DNA of 10,219 nt from the NCBI GenBank assembly GCA_937880125.1, contig CALFLU010000036.1, positions 1-10,219 on the forward strand, written 5' to 3'. Below the pieces are notes generated by a model. That model ran no database searches. It worked only from the letters and a program-made list of their open reading frames with translations, and was not told the origin of the DNA. Below are positions 1 to 5,377 of the stretch, in pieces. Position 1 is the stretch's first letter; each line of letters opens with the position of its first letter. A program made the translations under genes and the position numbers. The DNA comes from an uncultured Eubacteriaceae bacterium (GTDB lineage: Bacteria; Bacillota; Clostridia; Eubacteriales; UBA1433).

Positions 1-27
1 CGAAAGGGTGGGGTTGGAGAAGAATAA
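1..27 (+). CDS. Possible C-terminal end of an upstream gene (partial)
   Basis: Frame 1 is open from the window edge and reads R-K-G-G-V-G-E-E before a TAA at 25-27. The last A of this stop is the first A of the ATG at 27, a TAATG overlap typical of translationally coupled operon genes. Only eight codons are visible, so the product cannot be named. It could be chance, but the overlap supports a real upstream gene co-transcribed with the next one. Confidence 0.35.
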   Translation, partial: RKGGVGEE

Positions 28-695
28 TGCCATTGCTATTGTTGTTGGTTATAGGGATTGCCGCTTATTTTATCTATACGCTTTATATGAAAGAGACCAA
101 AAGAACCCAAGAGTTAAAGCGCACGGTGGAGGCGGGGAATTTTGAAAAAATCATTGAGCAGGTCAAAAAAAGCAACCGCGGCGATAAGGACAAATCCGTG
201 GCCTTTGCCCTGGCGCGCAGCTATTTTTATACGAATGAACCTCAATTATTTTTTGCGCAAAAAAAGAATTTTTTAGCCCTTTTGGCACGGGAAAAAGACC
301 TTGCCGCCAAACAGGCGATATTGCAGTTGGAATTGATGGAAATCGTGTTGTTGTATGTGGAAGAAAAAACGGCGCAAGCCGATAAGGCTTGGCAAGAACT
401 TTCTTTGCGCAATTTGGAACTCAAGCGCCTTGCCGCAGAGGGCAATGTGGTGGATTTATATTTTATATGCGAGTTGATACATGCTTTTTATGGAGGGCGG
501 TATGAAAAAGTTGAGGAAAACGCTGCCACGCTAAAGGAAATTGTCTTTGAGGTCAATAAAAAGACGATTTTTACGCATTATTTGTGCAGAGTCTATGAGG
601 CGCAGGGTAGAGAGGAGGAAATTGCTCCGCTGATTAAGCAAATTTCGGCGGGGGACAATTATTATTGGGATTTGATTGACCAATGGTATGAATAA
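27..695 (+). CDS. Membrane-anchored alpha-helical protein of unknown function
   Basis: I do not recognise this 222-residue protein. Residues 1-20 form one hydrophobic segment (PLLLLLVIGIAAYFIYTLYM) followed by the positively charged KETKRTQELKR, which suggests an uncleaved N-terminal anchor with the rest probably cytoplasmic. The remainder is strongly helical, rich in Ala, Leu, Glu and Lys, with paired-helix spacing that recalls TPR-like scaffolds (for example SVAFALARSYFYTNEPQLFF around 57-76 and YGGRYEKVEENAATLKEI around 153-170). No catalytic motif is evident. The start is supported by GGAG at 16-19, seven bases before the ATG, and by the TAATG overlap with a possible upstream frame. A terminator follows 20 bases after the stop, so this is the last gene of its unit. 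The TPR resemblance is inference from composition only. Confidence 0.8.
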   Translation: MPLLLLLVIGIAAYFIYTLYMKETKRTQELKRTVEAGNFEKIIEQVKKSNRGDKDKSVAFALARSYFYTNEPQLFFAQKKNFLALLAREKDLAAKQAILQLELMEIVLLYVEEKTAQADKAWQELSLRNLELKRLAAEGNVVDLYFICELIHAFYGGRYEKVEENAATLKEIVFEVNKKTIFTHYLCRVYEAQGREEEIAPLIKQISAGDNYYWDLIDQWYE

Positions 696-715
696 TGCCG
701 TAAAAAGGGATTTTG

Positions 716-740
716 CGGCACGCGGCGCGTGCCGTTTTCT
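716..740 (+). terminator. Intrinsic terminator of the upstream operon
   Basis: CGGCACGC (716-723) pairs perfectly with GCGTGCCG (727-734) around a three-base loop GGC, followed by TTTTCT. The stem is 8 bp and very GC-rich. It ends only 10 bases before the -35 box of the thiI promoter, so it separates the two units. Confidence 0.85.
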
Positions 741-744
741 GTTC

Positions 745-773
745 TTGACAGCCGAAGAGAGAAAAACTATACT
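745..773 (+). promoter_or_regulatory. Sigma-A-type promoter of thiI
   Basis: A consensus -35 TTGACA (745-750) and a -10 TATACT (768-773) are separated by exactly 17 bases. Transcription should begin near 780. That is immediately before the first in-frame ATG of thiI at 782, which argues that the ATG at 809 is the real translation start. Confidence 0.85.
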
Positions 774-808
774 AAAAAACAATGAAACAGGAAAAGACGG
801 AAAAAAAC

Positions 809-1960
809 ATGAAAAAAGTATTGCTGGTACGCTATGGTGAAATTGCCTTAAAGGGGCAAAACCGAAAATATTTTGAAGATATGTTAAAAAACAATATCGC
901 CGCGCGCTTAAAAAAATATGCCGATGTGCGTATCAAAAAAGGGCAGGCACGCATAGAGATTCACTTTGAAGAAAGCGATATGGACGAGTTGATCGATTGC
1001 ATCAAAGACGTGTTCGGCATCGCCTATATCAGCAAGGCGCTGATTGTGCCTTCGGTTATGCAAGATATTTGTGCGGGCGCGGCCGCACTGTATGAGGCGG
1101 GCAAGAGGTTTAAAATCGAAAGTCGACGGGGAGATAAGAGTTTTGCGCTGACTTCGCCCGAAATCAGTGCCCATGTGGGCGGTTATGTGTTAAAAAATAA
1201 CCCCGGCGCCGAAGTGGACGTGCGTGCGCCGCAGCAAGTCATTGAAATAGAAGTGCGGGATACGACGTATATTTACGCCCAAAGCGTCAAGGGCAGGGCA
1301 GGACTGCCCACGGCCACCGGCGGGCGGGGCGTGTTGCTGCTCTCCGGCGGTATTGACAGCCCGGTGGCGGGCTACATGATGGCTTCGCGCGGCATGAGCC
1401 TGAGCGCGGTGTATTTTCACAGCAGTCCTTATACCTCTGTCGAAGCGCAGCAAAAGGTCGAAAATTTGGCTAAGAGGCTGGAAAGCTTTGCCCCGGGACT
1501 GGCGCTGCATGTGGTGCCTTTTACCGCGCTGCAGGAATGCATGATCGAGCACACCGACACACGGTATTTGACGATACTCATGCGCAGGTATATGATGCGT
1601 ATTGCCGAAAAAATTGCTTTTCAGCTGCGCGCAGGGGCGCTGATAACCGGCGAAAGCCTGGGGCAGGTGGCCAGCCAGACCGTGGAGAGCATTCGCGCCA
1701 CCAACGCCGTGTGCACCTTGCCCGTGCTGCGGCCGCTCATTGGCATGGACAAGCTGCAAATCATCGAAATTGCCAAGGACATCGGCACCTTTGAAACGTC
1801 GATTTTGCCTTACGAAGATTGCTGTGCGTTGTTTTCGCCAAAACACCCGCAGACGAAACCGAAAATGGAAAACGTGGAAGCACAGGAGGCCAAAATGGCC
1901 GATGCGGCGGAGGGGCTGATGCAAAAGGCAATAGAAGAGAGCCAAATCATACGATTTTAA
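809..1960 (+). CDS. thiI: tRNA 4-thiouridine synthase ThiI
   Basis: ThiI adenylates U8 of tRNA and transfers sulfur from a cysteine desulfurase persulfide to make 4-thiouridine; in many bacteria it also supplies sulfur for thiamine thiazole synthesis. The N-terminus VLLVRYGEIALKGQNRKYFE is the family hallmark. It is followed by a ferredoxin-like/THUMP region (about residues 50-160) and a PP-loop ATPase site SGGIDSP at about residues 179-185, counting from the ATG at 809. The late motif PYEDCCALFSPKHPQTKP contains the conserved cysteine. There is no C-terminal rhodanese domain, and the length (383 residues) matches the Bacillus-type enzyme rather than the longer E. coli form. An upstream ATG at 782 would add nine charged residues but lies at the predicted transcription start, so 809 is preferred; its ribosome binding site (GACGG near 796-800) is weak. 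No cysteine desulfurase gene lies nearby. Monocistronic, with its own terminator. Confidence 0.96.
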   Translation: MKKVLLVRYGEIALKGQNRKYFEDMLKNNIAARLKKYADVRIKKGQARIEIHFEESDMDELIDCIKDVFGIAYISKALIVPSVMQDICAGAAALYEAGKRFKIESRRGDKSFALTSPEISAHVGGYVLKNNPGAEVDVRAPQQVIEIEVRDTTYIYAQSVKGRAGLPTATGGRGVLLLSGGIDSPVAGYMMASRGMSLSAVYFHSSPYTSVEAQQKVENLAKRLESFAPGLALHVVPFTALQECMIEHTDTRYLTILMRRYMMRIAEKIAFQLRAGALITGESLGQVASQTVESIRATNAVCTLPVLRPLIGMDKLQIIEIAKDIGTFETSILPYEDCCALFSPKHPQTKPKMENVEAQEAKMADAAEGLMQKAIEESQIIRF

Positions 1961-1986
1961 CGGCGCCTTATAGGCGCTGTTTTTTT
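1961..1986 (+). terminator. Intrinsic terminator of thiI
   Basis: CGGCGCCT (1961-1968) pairs with AGGCGCTG (1972-1979), one G-T wobble, around a TAT loop, and is followed by a run of seven T (1980-1986). It begins directly after the thiI stop codon. Confidence 0.9.
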
Positions 1987-2018
1987 ACCTTGATTTTACA
2001 GAGAGGGCTTGCAAGTTG

Positions 2019-2027
2019 TGGTAGAAT
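2019..2027 (+). promoter_or_regulatory. Probable extended -10 promoter
   Basis: TGGTAGAAT contains a TGn extension at 2019-2021 and a -10 TAGAAT (2022-2027). No good -35 lies 17 bases upstream; the nearest similar hexamer, TTTACA (1995-2000), is 21 bases away. The start would fall near 2034, upstream of the ATG chosen at 2082. It is the only promoter-like element between the thiI terminator and the next gene. Confidence 0.45.
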
Positions 2028-2081
2028 AATGAGAGTATGTCTTCTTTGAAGGAAGGCAAAAAAGAAACAAGGCAGGTGCGT

Positions 2082-2420
2082 ATGGCAAAATTGGAATGTG
2101 AACTCAAGGGAGATTTTCATCAGATTTTGGACGAATTGATGACTGCGGTCCTAGACGGCAGTTTGTCGGCAAGTATGGAGGACGGCAGTACCTTTGAGAC
2201 GGAAGGCTGCCTTTGCGCTGTGCGCGTGTTGGAACGATACAGCGTAATTGGCGGCAACAGAGTCAGCTTAAGCATTACGCTGCTTCAAACAGCGGATAAA
2301 ATATATCTTTCCGCCATTGCCTCGGGCGGCAGCCAGGGGGTTGTGTTGAAAATCAATACCTTTGGTGAAGAAGCGTTTTTGGACAGCATTCGCGGGGTGG
2401 TCAAAAAATACCGCATATAG
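2082..2420 (+). CDS. Small DUF6054-like protein of unknown function
   Basis: The preferred start at 2082 gives a 112-residue protein beginning MAKLECELKGDFHQILDEL. AGGCAGG at 2070-2076 lies five bases upstream. An in-frame ATG at 2037 would add 15 charged residues but lacks a Shine-Dalgarno and coincides with the predicted transcription start. The pattern GDF..I...L...VLDGS.SAS.ED, then CAVRVLERYSVIGGNRVSLSITLL, then a Gly-Ser-rich segment and a C-terminal KINTFGEEAFLD, resembles DUF6054 proteins of Clostridia from memory. That assignment was not tested. No signal peptide or membrane segment is present, so it is probably a small soluble alpha/beta protein. Its function is unknown. It stands alone between the thiI terminator and the next promoter. 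Confidence 0.82.
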   Translation: MAKLECELKGDFHQILDELMTAVLDGSLSASMEDGSTFETEGCLCAVRVLERYSVIGGNRVSLSITLLQTADKIYLSAIASGGSQGVVLKINTFGEEAFLDSIRGVVKKYRI

Positions 2421-2443
2421 AGCCCGAAAGGGGCGGTGCGGTA
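2409..2443 (-). terminator. Inverted repeat at the gene end, terminator-like on the minus strand
   Basis: TACCGCA (2409-2415) pairs with TGCGGTA (2437-2443), with an inner GCCC/GGGC stem (2422-2425 and 2431-2434). No T tract follows on the plus strand. The six A at 2403-2408 give a T run only on the minus strand. It may end the upstream message as a processed 3' hairpin, or stop antisense transcription. Confidence 0.4.
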
Positions 2444-2523
2444 AATTGAATCGGCTGTTCAGGAAGGCATGAGGGGCTTCTTGCTCGCCACACAGGCAAG
2501 GAAAAATAAAAATAAATAACATA

Positions 2524-2552
2524 TTGACATTTATCGATTTGTTGGGTATCAT
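2524..2552 (+). promoter_or_regulatory. Strong promoter of the thioredoxin-arsC operon
   Basis: A consensus -35 TTGACA (2524-2529) and a -10 TATCAT (2547-2552) are separated by 17 bases. The predicted start is near 2559, inside the palindrome described next. The leader to the first start codon would be about 143 nt. Confidence 0.8.
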
Positions 2553-2553
2553 T

Positions 2554-2573
2554 ATATCGAAAAATATCGATAT
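2554..2573 (+). promoter_or_regulatory. Palindromic operator overlapping the transcription start
   Basis: ATATCGA (2554-2560) is repeated inverted as TCGATAT (2567-2573) across a six-base AT spacer, starting two bases after the -10 box. A further TATCGAT sits inside the promoter spacer at 2531-2537. The position suits a repressor that blocks initiation. ArsR/SmtB repressors use AT-rich inverted repeats of this kind and often control thioredoxin/arsC genes, so one is the natural candidate. No regulator gene lies in the window. Confidence 0.6.
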
Positions 2574-2582
2574 GTAATTTAC

Positions 2583-2688
2583 GTATAGGCGTGCTAAATC
2601 GCAGACAATTTTGTTTGATTTCTGCCGCCATATACAGTCCGGTGCGAAATACGATCGTAAAAGGGATGAGTGAAGACAAAATCCCTTT
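2583..2688 (+). ncRNA. Structured 5' leader with two hairpins
   Basis: Hairpin 1: GTATAGGCG (2583-2591) pairs with CGCCATATAC (2626-2635) with one bulged A. It continues, across a nine-base bulge on the 5' side, into GCAGA (2601-2605) with TCTGC (2621-2625). Hairpin 2: AAAGGGAT (2660-2667) pairs perfectly with ATCCCTTT (2681-2688) around a 13-base loop and ends exactly where the GGAGG ribosome binding site (2689-2693) begins. A ten-base palindrome TACGATCGTA (2650-2659) lies between them. The pairing is visible, but a regulatory role is inference. Confidence 0.45.
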
Positions 2689-2701
2689 GGAGGAAAAAAA
2701 C

Positions 2702-3064
2702 ATGTTTTGGAAAAAGAAAAAAGAAGAAGAACAAGCCGACTGCGGTTGGAGCGCTGAGATTGCAAATTCGACGCAAGTGCAAAAATCCGACGCGAAACAA
2801 CAGGGTAGTAGCAGCGGTTCGGTAAAGATTTTAGGTTCCGGGTGCAACAATTGCAGGGAACTGGAAGCGCAAACCAAAGCGGCGCTGGAAAAATTAGGTA
2901 TGGACGATGCAGTTGAGCATATCACCGACCTGGGACAAATCGCCGCCTATGGTGTGATGTCAACGCCTTCTTTAATCGTAGACGGTAAAGTGCTGGTGCA
3001 CGGCAGAGTTGTAAAAGCCGATGAGATTGCCGCGCTGATTCAAAAGGCCAAAGAGCGCGTTTAA
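2702..3064 (+). CDS. Thioredoxin-like small redox protein (redox-active disulfide protein 2 type)
   Basis: This 120-residue protein carries a C-terminal thioredoxin_3-type fold: VKILGSGCNNC with the redox pair C48 and C51, then GVMSTPSLIVDGKVLVHGRV with the cis-proline at 89 and the usual final beta hairpin. It probably exchanges disulfides in the cytoplasm and may recycle the arsenate reductase encoded next. The N-terminal 40 residues are an unusual charged and Ser/Gln-rich extension (MFWKKKKEEEQADCGW, then a GSSSGS linker) with one extra cysteine (C14). The start is fixed by GGAGG at 2689-2693, eight bases upstream; an open frame extends upstream to 2591 but has no ribosome binding site. 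A 34-base gap separates it from arsC and no terminator intervenes. Relatives are often found with ArsR regulators and permeases, absent here. Confidence 0.9.
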   Translation: MFWKKKKEEEQADCGWSAEIANSTQVQKSDAKQQGSSSGSVKILGSGCNNCRELEAQTKAALEKLGMDDAVEHITDLGQIAAYGVMSTPSLIVDGKVLVHGRVVKADEIAALIQKAKERV

Positions 3065-3098
3065 CCGCAAATACCATCAAACAAGAGAGAGGCAGAAT

Positions 3099-3521
3099 AT
3101 GAAAGCAAAACCGAAAGTCGCCTTTATTTGTGTGCACAATTCCTGCAGAAGCCAGATAGCCGAAGCCTTTGGCAAGACGCTGGCCGCTGAGGTCTTTGAC
3201 AGCTATTCGGCAGGCACGGCGCTAAAGCCGCAAATCAACGAAGATGCCCTGCGGCTCATGAAGGCACACTACGGCGTGGATATGGAAAAAGAGCAGTACT
3301 CCAAGTTGCTTAAAGACATACCCGCACCCGATGTGGTTATCACCATGGGCTGTGATGTGGCGTGTCCCACTTTGCCGAGCAGGCACAGAGAAGACTGGGC
3401 GTTGGAGGATCCTACGGGAAAAGAGGATGAGGTGTTTTTGGCGGTCATGGAGAAAATCAGATTAAACATTCTCGAGTTAAAACAATGGGTAAGTGAAACA
3501 TTTGAAAAAGACTTTCAATGA
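3099..3521 (+). CDS. arsC: Arsenate reductase, thioredoxin-coupled, low-molecular-weight phosphatase fold
   Basis: The 140-residue protein has the low-molecular-weight phosphatase P-loop C11-VHNSC-R17 (CX5R) followed by SQIAEAF. A second redox region TMGCDVACPTLP has C85 and C89, and the catalytic Asp lies in EDWALEDPTG (about D104). The family reduces arsenate to arsenite by passing a disulfide from the P-loop cysteine to a cysteine pair that thioredoxin re-reduces. The neighbouring CxxC protein fits that partner role. Here the pair is spaced CX3C, whereas the B. subtilis enzyme has CX6C (C82/C89). The LPC cysteine I recall in some clostridial/archaeal relatives is a serine (LPSRHREDW). A protein-tyrosine-phosphatase role is possible. 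AGAGAGG at 3086-3092 lies six bases before the start. No ArsB/Acr3 efflux pump is in the window. Confidence 0.9.
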   Translation: MKAKPKVAFICVHNSCRSQIAEAFGKTLAAEVFDSYSAGTALKPQINEDALRLMKAHYGVDMEKEQYSKLLKDIPAPDVVITMGCDVACPTLPSRHREDWALEDPTGKEDEVFLAVMEKIRLNILELKQWVSETFEKDFQ

Positions 3522-3560
3522 GCAAGGATACCTACTTTTTAAAAGGGTAGATTCATAAAG

Positions 3561-3588
3561 AAAACAAGCGCCGCAGGCGCTTGTTTTT
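3561..3588. terminator. Bidirectional intrinsic terminator between convergent genes
   Basis: AAAACAAGCGCC (3561-3572) pairs perfectly with GGCGCTTGTTTT (3576-3587) around a GCA loop, 12 bp in all. The flanking T and A runs make it usable by both arsC (plus) and the gene ending at 3636 (minus). Confidence 0.92.
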
Positions 3589-3635
3589 ATGTTTTTTGAA
3601 TGGTTGGGTAAAAATAGAGAAAAAAGGGCGCGCTA

Positions 3636-4445
3636 TCAAGGTTTCGTGCGTTTTTTGCGTACAAGAATGATGACAATGACCAATACAAGCAAGGCTGCCG
3701 CGATGATGATGGCAACAAGTAATGTTTGTGACAAAGCAAAGGCAGGTTTTGCTTGTTCGTCGGCGGTGTTGGTTGAAGGTTCGGGTGAAGATGGGCGAGG
3801 GGAGGTGTCTTGCTGCACTTTTTCCAGGGTGGGTTGGTTTGCAAAATGGGTGTTTGCAAGAATGTCATAAAATTCTTTGGTCGCTTCTTCGCTGACAAAA
3901 TCCCCTGAAATGACCACGCGTTTATCGCCCGCAACGGTGGCGTACCACAAAAAGGGTTCGTTGTTTGTAATGTCTTTGTAGGCGGCATAGACATAGTTGT
4001 TTTGTTTGTTTACTTCGTCGCTGTAATAGGCACCGACAAAGGCAACACCGCTGTCGGACATTTCTTCGCCGACTTTTTTAAGGAGCGCCTCTCTTTCGCT
4101 TTGGGGCCGGGCAACATAGCATTCCGTGAGGTTGCCGATGTCGTAACATACCTCTGAGGGACTGACTTGAAGAGAGATGGCACCTACGCCCGATTTGGTG
4201 GCTGTGAGGTAGATGTCGGATTCAATCATATTGCTGATATACATATCATAATCAAAGGTTTCTTGGTCAATATCGGGATCATCTTGGGGTGTGGTGCGGG
4301 TAAAGACAACCCAGCCTTCAGGGATTTGAACGGTGATGCCTTGATCGTCGAGGACATATTCACCGCCGGGCTCGGCATAGACAGGCAGGCCAAAGAGTGC
4401 AATCATGGAAAAGACCAACAAAAAAGCCATTATTTTTTTAATCAT
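3636..4445 (-). CDS. Secreted protein with C-terminal membrane anchor, function unknown
   Basis: The 269-residue product has a signal peptide (MIKK then a hydrophobic stretch to residue 20, likely cleavage after PVYA at 24) and an extracytoplasmic domain of about 180 residues. A Pro/Ser/Thr-rich linker follows (about 212-233, SPRPSSPEPSTNT), then one transmembrane helix (about 241-262) and a basic RKKRTKP tail. That is a type I topology anchored on the outside of the cell. No LPxTG sorting motif is present. The domain opens YVLDDQGITVQIPEGWVVF and has an FYDILANTHF end, a layout reminiscent of PsbP/DcrB-like folds; this is inference only. Two cysteines (C100, C109) could form a disulfide. AAGAGG lies eight bases before the start. 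It is a single-gene unit with a consensus -10 upstream and a shared terminator downstream. Confidence 0.88.
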   Translation of the reverse strand: MIKKIMAFLLVFSMIALFGLPVYAEPGGEYVLDDQGITVQIPEGWVVFTRTTPQDDPDIDQETFDYDMYISNMIESDIYLTATKSGVGAISLQVSPSEVCYDIGNLTECYVARPQSEREALLKKVGEEMSDSGVAFVGAYYSDEVNKQNNYVYAAYKDITNNEPFLWYATVAGDKRVVISGDFVSEEATKEFYDILANTHFANQPTLEKVQQDTSPRPSSPEPSTNTADEQAKPAFALSQTLLVAIIIAAALLVLVIVIILVRKKRTKP

Positions 4446-4493
4446 GTCAAAAACCTCTTTTCATGAATAAATATACAAAGCTGTATTGCCTCT

Positions 4494-4499
4494 ATTATA
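4494..4499 (-). promoter_or_regulatory. -10 element for the secreted membrane protein gene
   Basis: The minus strand reads a perfect TATAAT here, placing the start near 4487 and giving a leader of about 42 nt. No clear -35 is visible at the right distance, so an activator may be needed, or the promoter may be weak. Confidence 0.6.
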
Positions 4500-4559
4500 C
4501 AAGAGAGAGCAGAAGAATGGTATGCTATTTTTAAAATTGTCAAAACCGGAATTATCTTT

Positions 4560-4669
4560 AATGATGTGTAAAAATGGCAGTGTAAAGGCGAAAAGAGCTT
4601 TATGCGACATGCAGAAAAACCAAGACAAATGTCATTGGCCGTGAATGATATGTAAAAAGGATGGCAGTG
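4560..4669 (+). repeat. Duplicated element in the divergent intergenic region
   Basis: The 23-base element at 4560-4582 (AATGATGTGTAAAAA + TGGCAGTG) recurs at 4644-4669 as AATGATATGTAAAAA + GGA + TGGCAGTG: one substitution and a 3-base insertion. Between the copies lies an imperfect inverted repeat, CCAAGACA-AA-TGTC(A)TTGG (4620-4638). The region lies between the promoters of the genes at 4445 (minus) and 4752 (plus), so these may be regulator binding sites, or a small local duplication. Confidence 0.6.
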
Positions 4670-4687
4670 GCGGTTTTAATACCGACG

Positions 4688-4696
4688 TGCTATAAT
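4688..4696 (+). promoter_or_regulatory. Extended -10 promoter of the acetyltransferase gene
   Basis: TGCTATAAT carries the TGn extension (4688-4690) and a consensus TATAAT (4691-4696). No good -35 is present, as is common for extended -10 promoters. The start would be near 4703, about 49 bases before the chosen start codon. Confidence 0.7.
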
Positions 4697-4751
4697 TTTA
4701 ACAGCATTTTTCGGTCGAATGATCAAAACGAACAGGGAGAAAGAAGCGAGA

Positions 4752-5267
4752 ATGGAAATAACACTGACGGCACCCACGACGGCACACCGCAAGGCAGTGT
4801 GGGAGTACAGAAATGAATTTATGAAAAGCGGCGACAGTATAGACGGAGGCGGCGGGCTGCGTCAAGCGGAGAGTTTTGAAGCTTGGTATGCCGCACTTTG
4901 CGATAACAGCTGTGAGCGGACCGTGCGGCAAGGGCTTGTACCCGCAACGACACTGTTGGCCTTTAACCGAGGGCAAAAGTTAGTGGGGATGGCAGATATC
5001 CGTCATTATCTCAATGATTATTTACTTGCCGTCGGCGGGCATATCGGCTACAGCGTGCGCCCGTCTCAGCGAAAAAAGGGCTATGCCACGCAGATACTGG
5101 CACAAGCACTGACAGTTTGCAAAGAGCTGGGTATAAAAAGATGTTTGGTGACCTGCGACAAAAACAACGTGGCTTCGGCGAAAGTGATTGTACGCAACGG
5201 AGGCGAGTTGGAAAACGAAGTAATACAAGACGGTGTTCTGATTCAGCGGTATTGGATAGTGTTGTGA
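4752..5267 (+). CDS. GNAT family N-acetyltransferase
   Basis: The protein has 171 residues from the ATG at 4752. The acetyl-CoA binding motif A is IGYSVRPSQRKKGYATQIL (about 98-116), with the R-K-K-G-Y-A pyrophosphate loop, followed by an alpha helix and the motif B-like CDKNNVASAKVIVRNGG (about 135-151). Such enzymes move acetyl from acetyl-CoA to an amine; the substrate is not evident. The pattern resembles the COG3981-type predicted acetyltransferases, whose substrates are largely unknown. An ATG at 4719 would add 11 residues but has no ribosome binding site. GGGAG at 4736-4740 lies 11 bases before 4752, slightly far. The gene is followed without a clear terminator by the hypothetical gene at 5378, so the two may be co-transcribed. 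Confidence 0.9.
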   Translation: MEITLTAPTTAHRKAVWEYRNEFMKSGDSIDGGGGLRQAESFEAWYAALCDNSCERTVRQGLVPATTLLAFNRGQKLVGMADIRHYLNDYLLAVGGHIGYSVRPSQRKKGYATQILAQALTVCKELGIKRCLVTCDKNNVASAKVIVRNGGELENEVIQDGVLIQRYWIVL

Positions 5268-5313
5268 GGAGAAGTTGATATTTTTGAGTTCGTGCGATAT
5301 GTCAACGAATGCC

Positions 5314-5341
5314 TTTAGATATTTGTATAAAAAGACAATGA
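5314..5341 (+). promoter_or_regulatory. Weak candidate promoter
   Basis: TTTAGA (5314-5319) and TATAAA (5336-5341) are 16 bases apart. The match is moderate. The start would be near 5348, next to the hairpin before the hypothetical gene. Confidence 0.3.
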
Positions 5342-5346
5342 TAACA

Positions 5347-5362
5347 GCCGCATAGCTGCGGC
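5347..5362 (+). other. Hairpin directly before a ribosome binding site
   Basis: GCCGCA (5347-5352) pairs with TGCGGC (5357-5362) around TAGC, a 6-bp GC-rich stem. It is followed at once by GAGAAAGGG, the ribosome binding site of the gene at 5378. There is no T run, so it is not an ordinary terminator. It could protect the 5' end or modulate translation. Confidence 0.5.
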
Positions 5363-5377
5363 GAGAAAGGGATGGAT

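Noticed and set aside
1190..1945. 251-codon open frame on the minus strand
   Set aside because: It lies wholly opposite thiI, has a low-complexity His/Arg/Gln-rich translation and no ribosome binding site; it is the mirror of a GC-rich coding frame.
2469..2519. 16-codon frame MRGFLLATQARKNKNK before the thioredoxin operon
   Set aside because: AGGAAGG is only one base from the ATG, and the frame lies upstream of the mapped-looking promoter; too short and poorly placed to call.
3589..3870. 93-codon plus-strand frame opposite the secreted membrane protein
   Set aside because: It is a shadow of the minus-strand gene, which has a signal peptide, linker, membrane helix and ribosome binding site.
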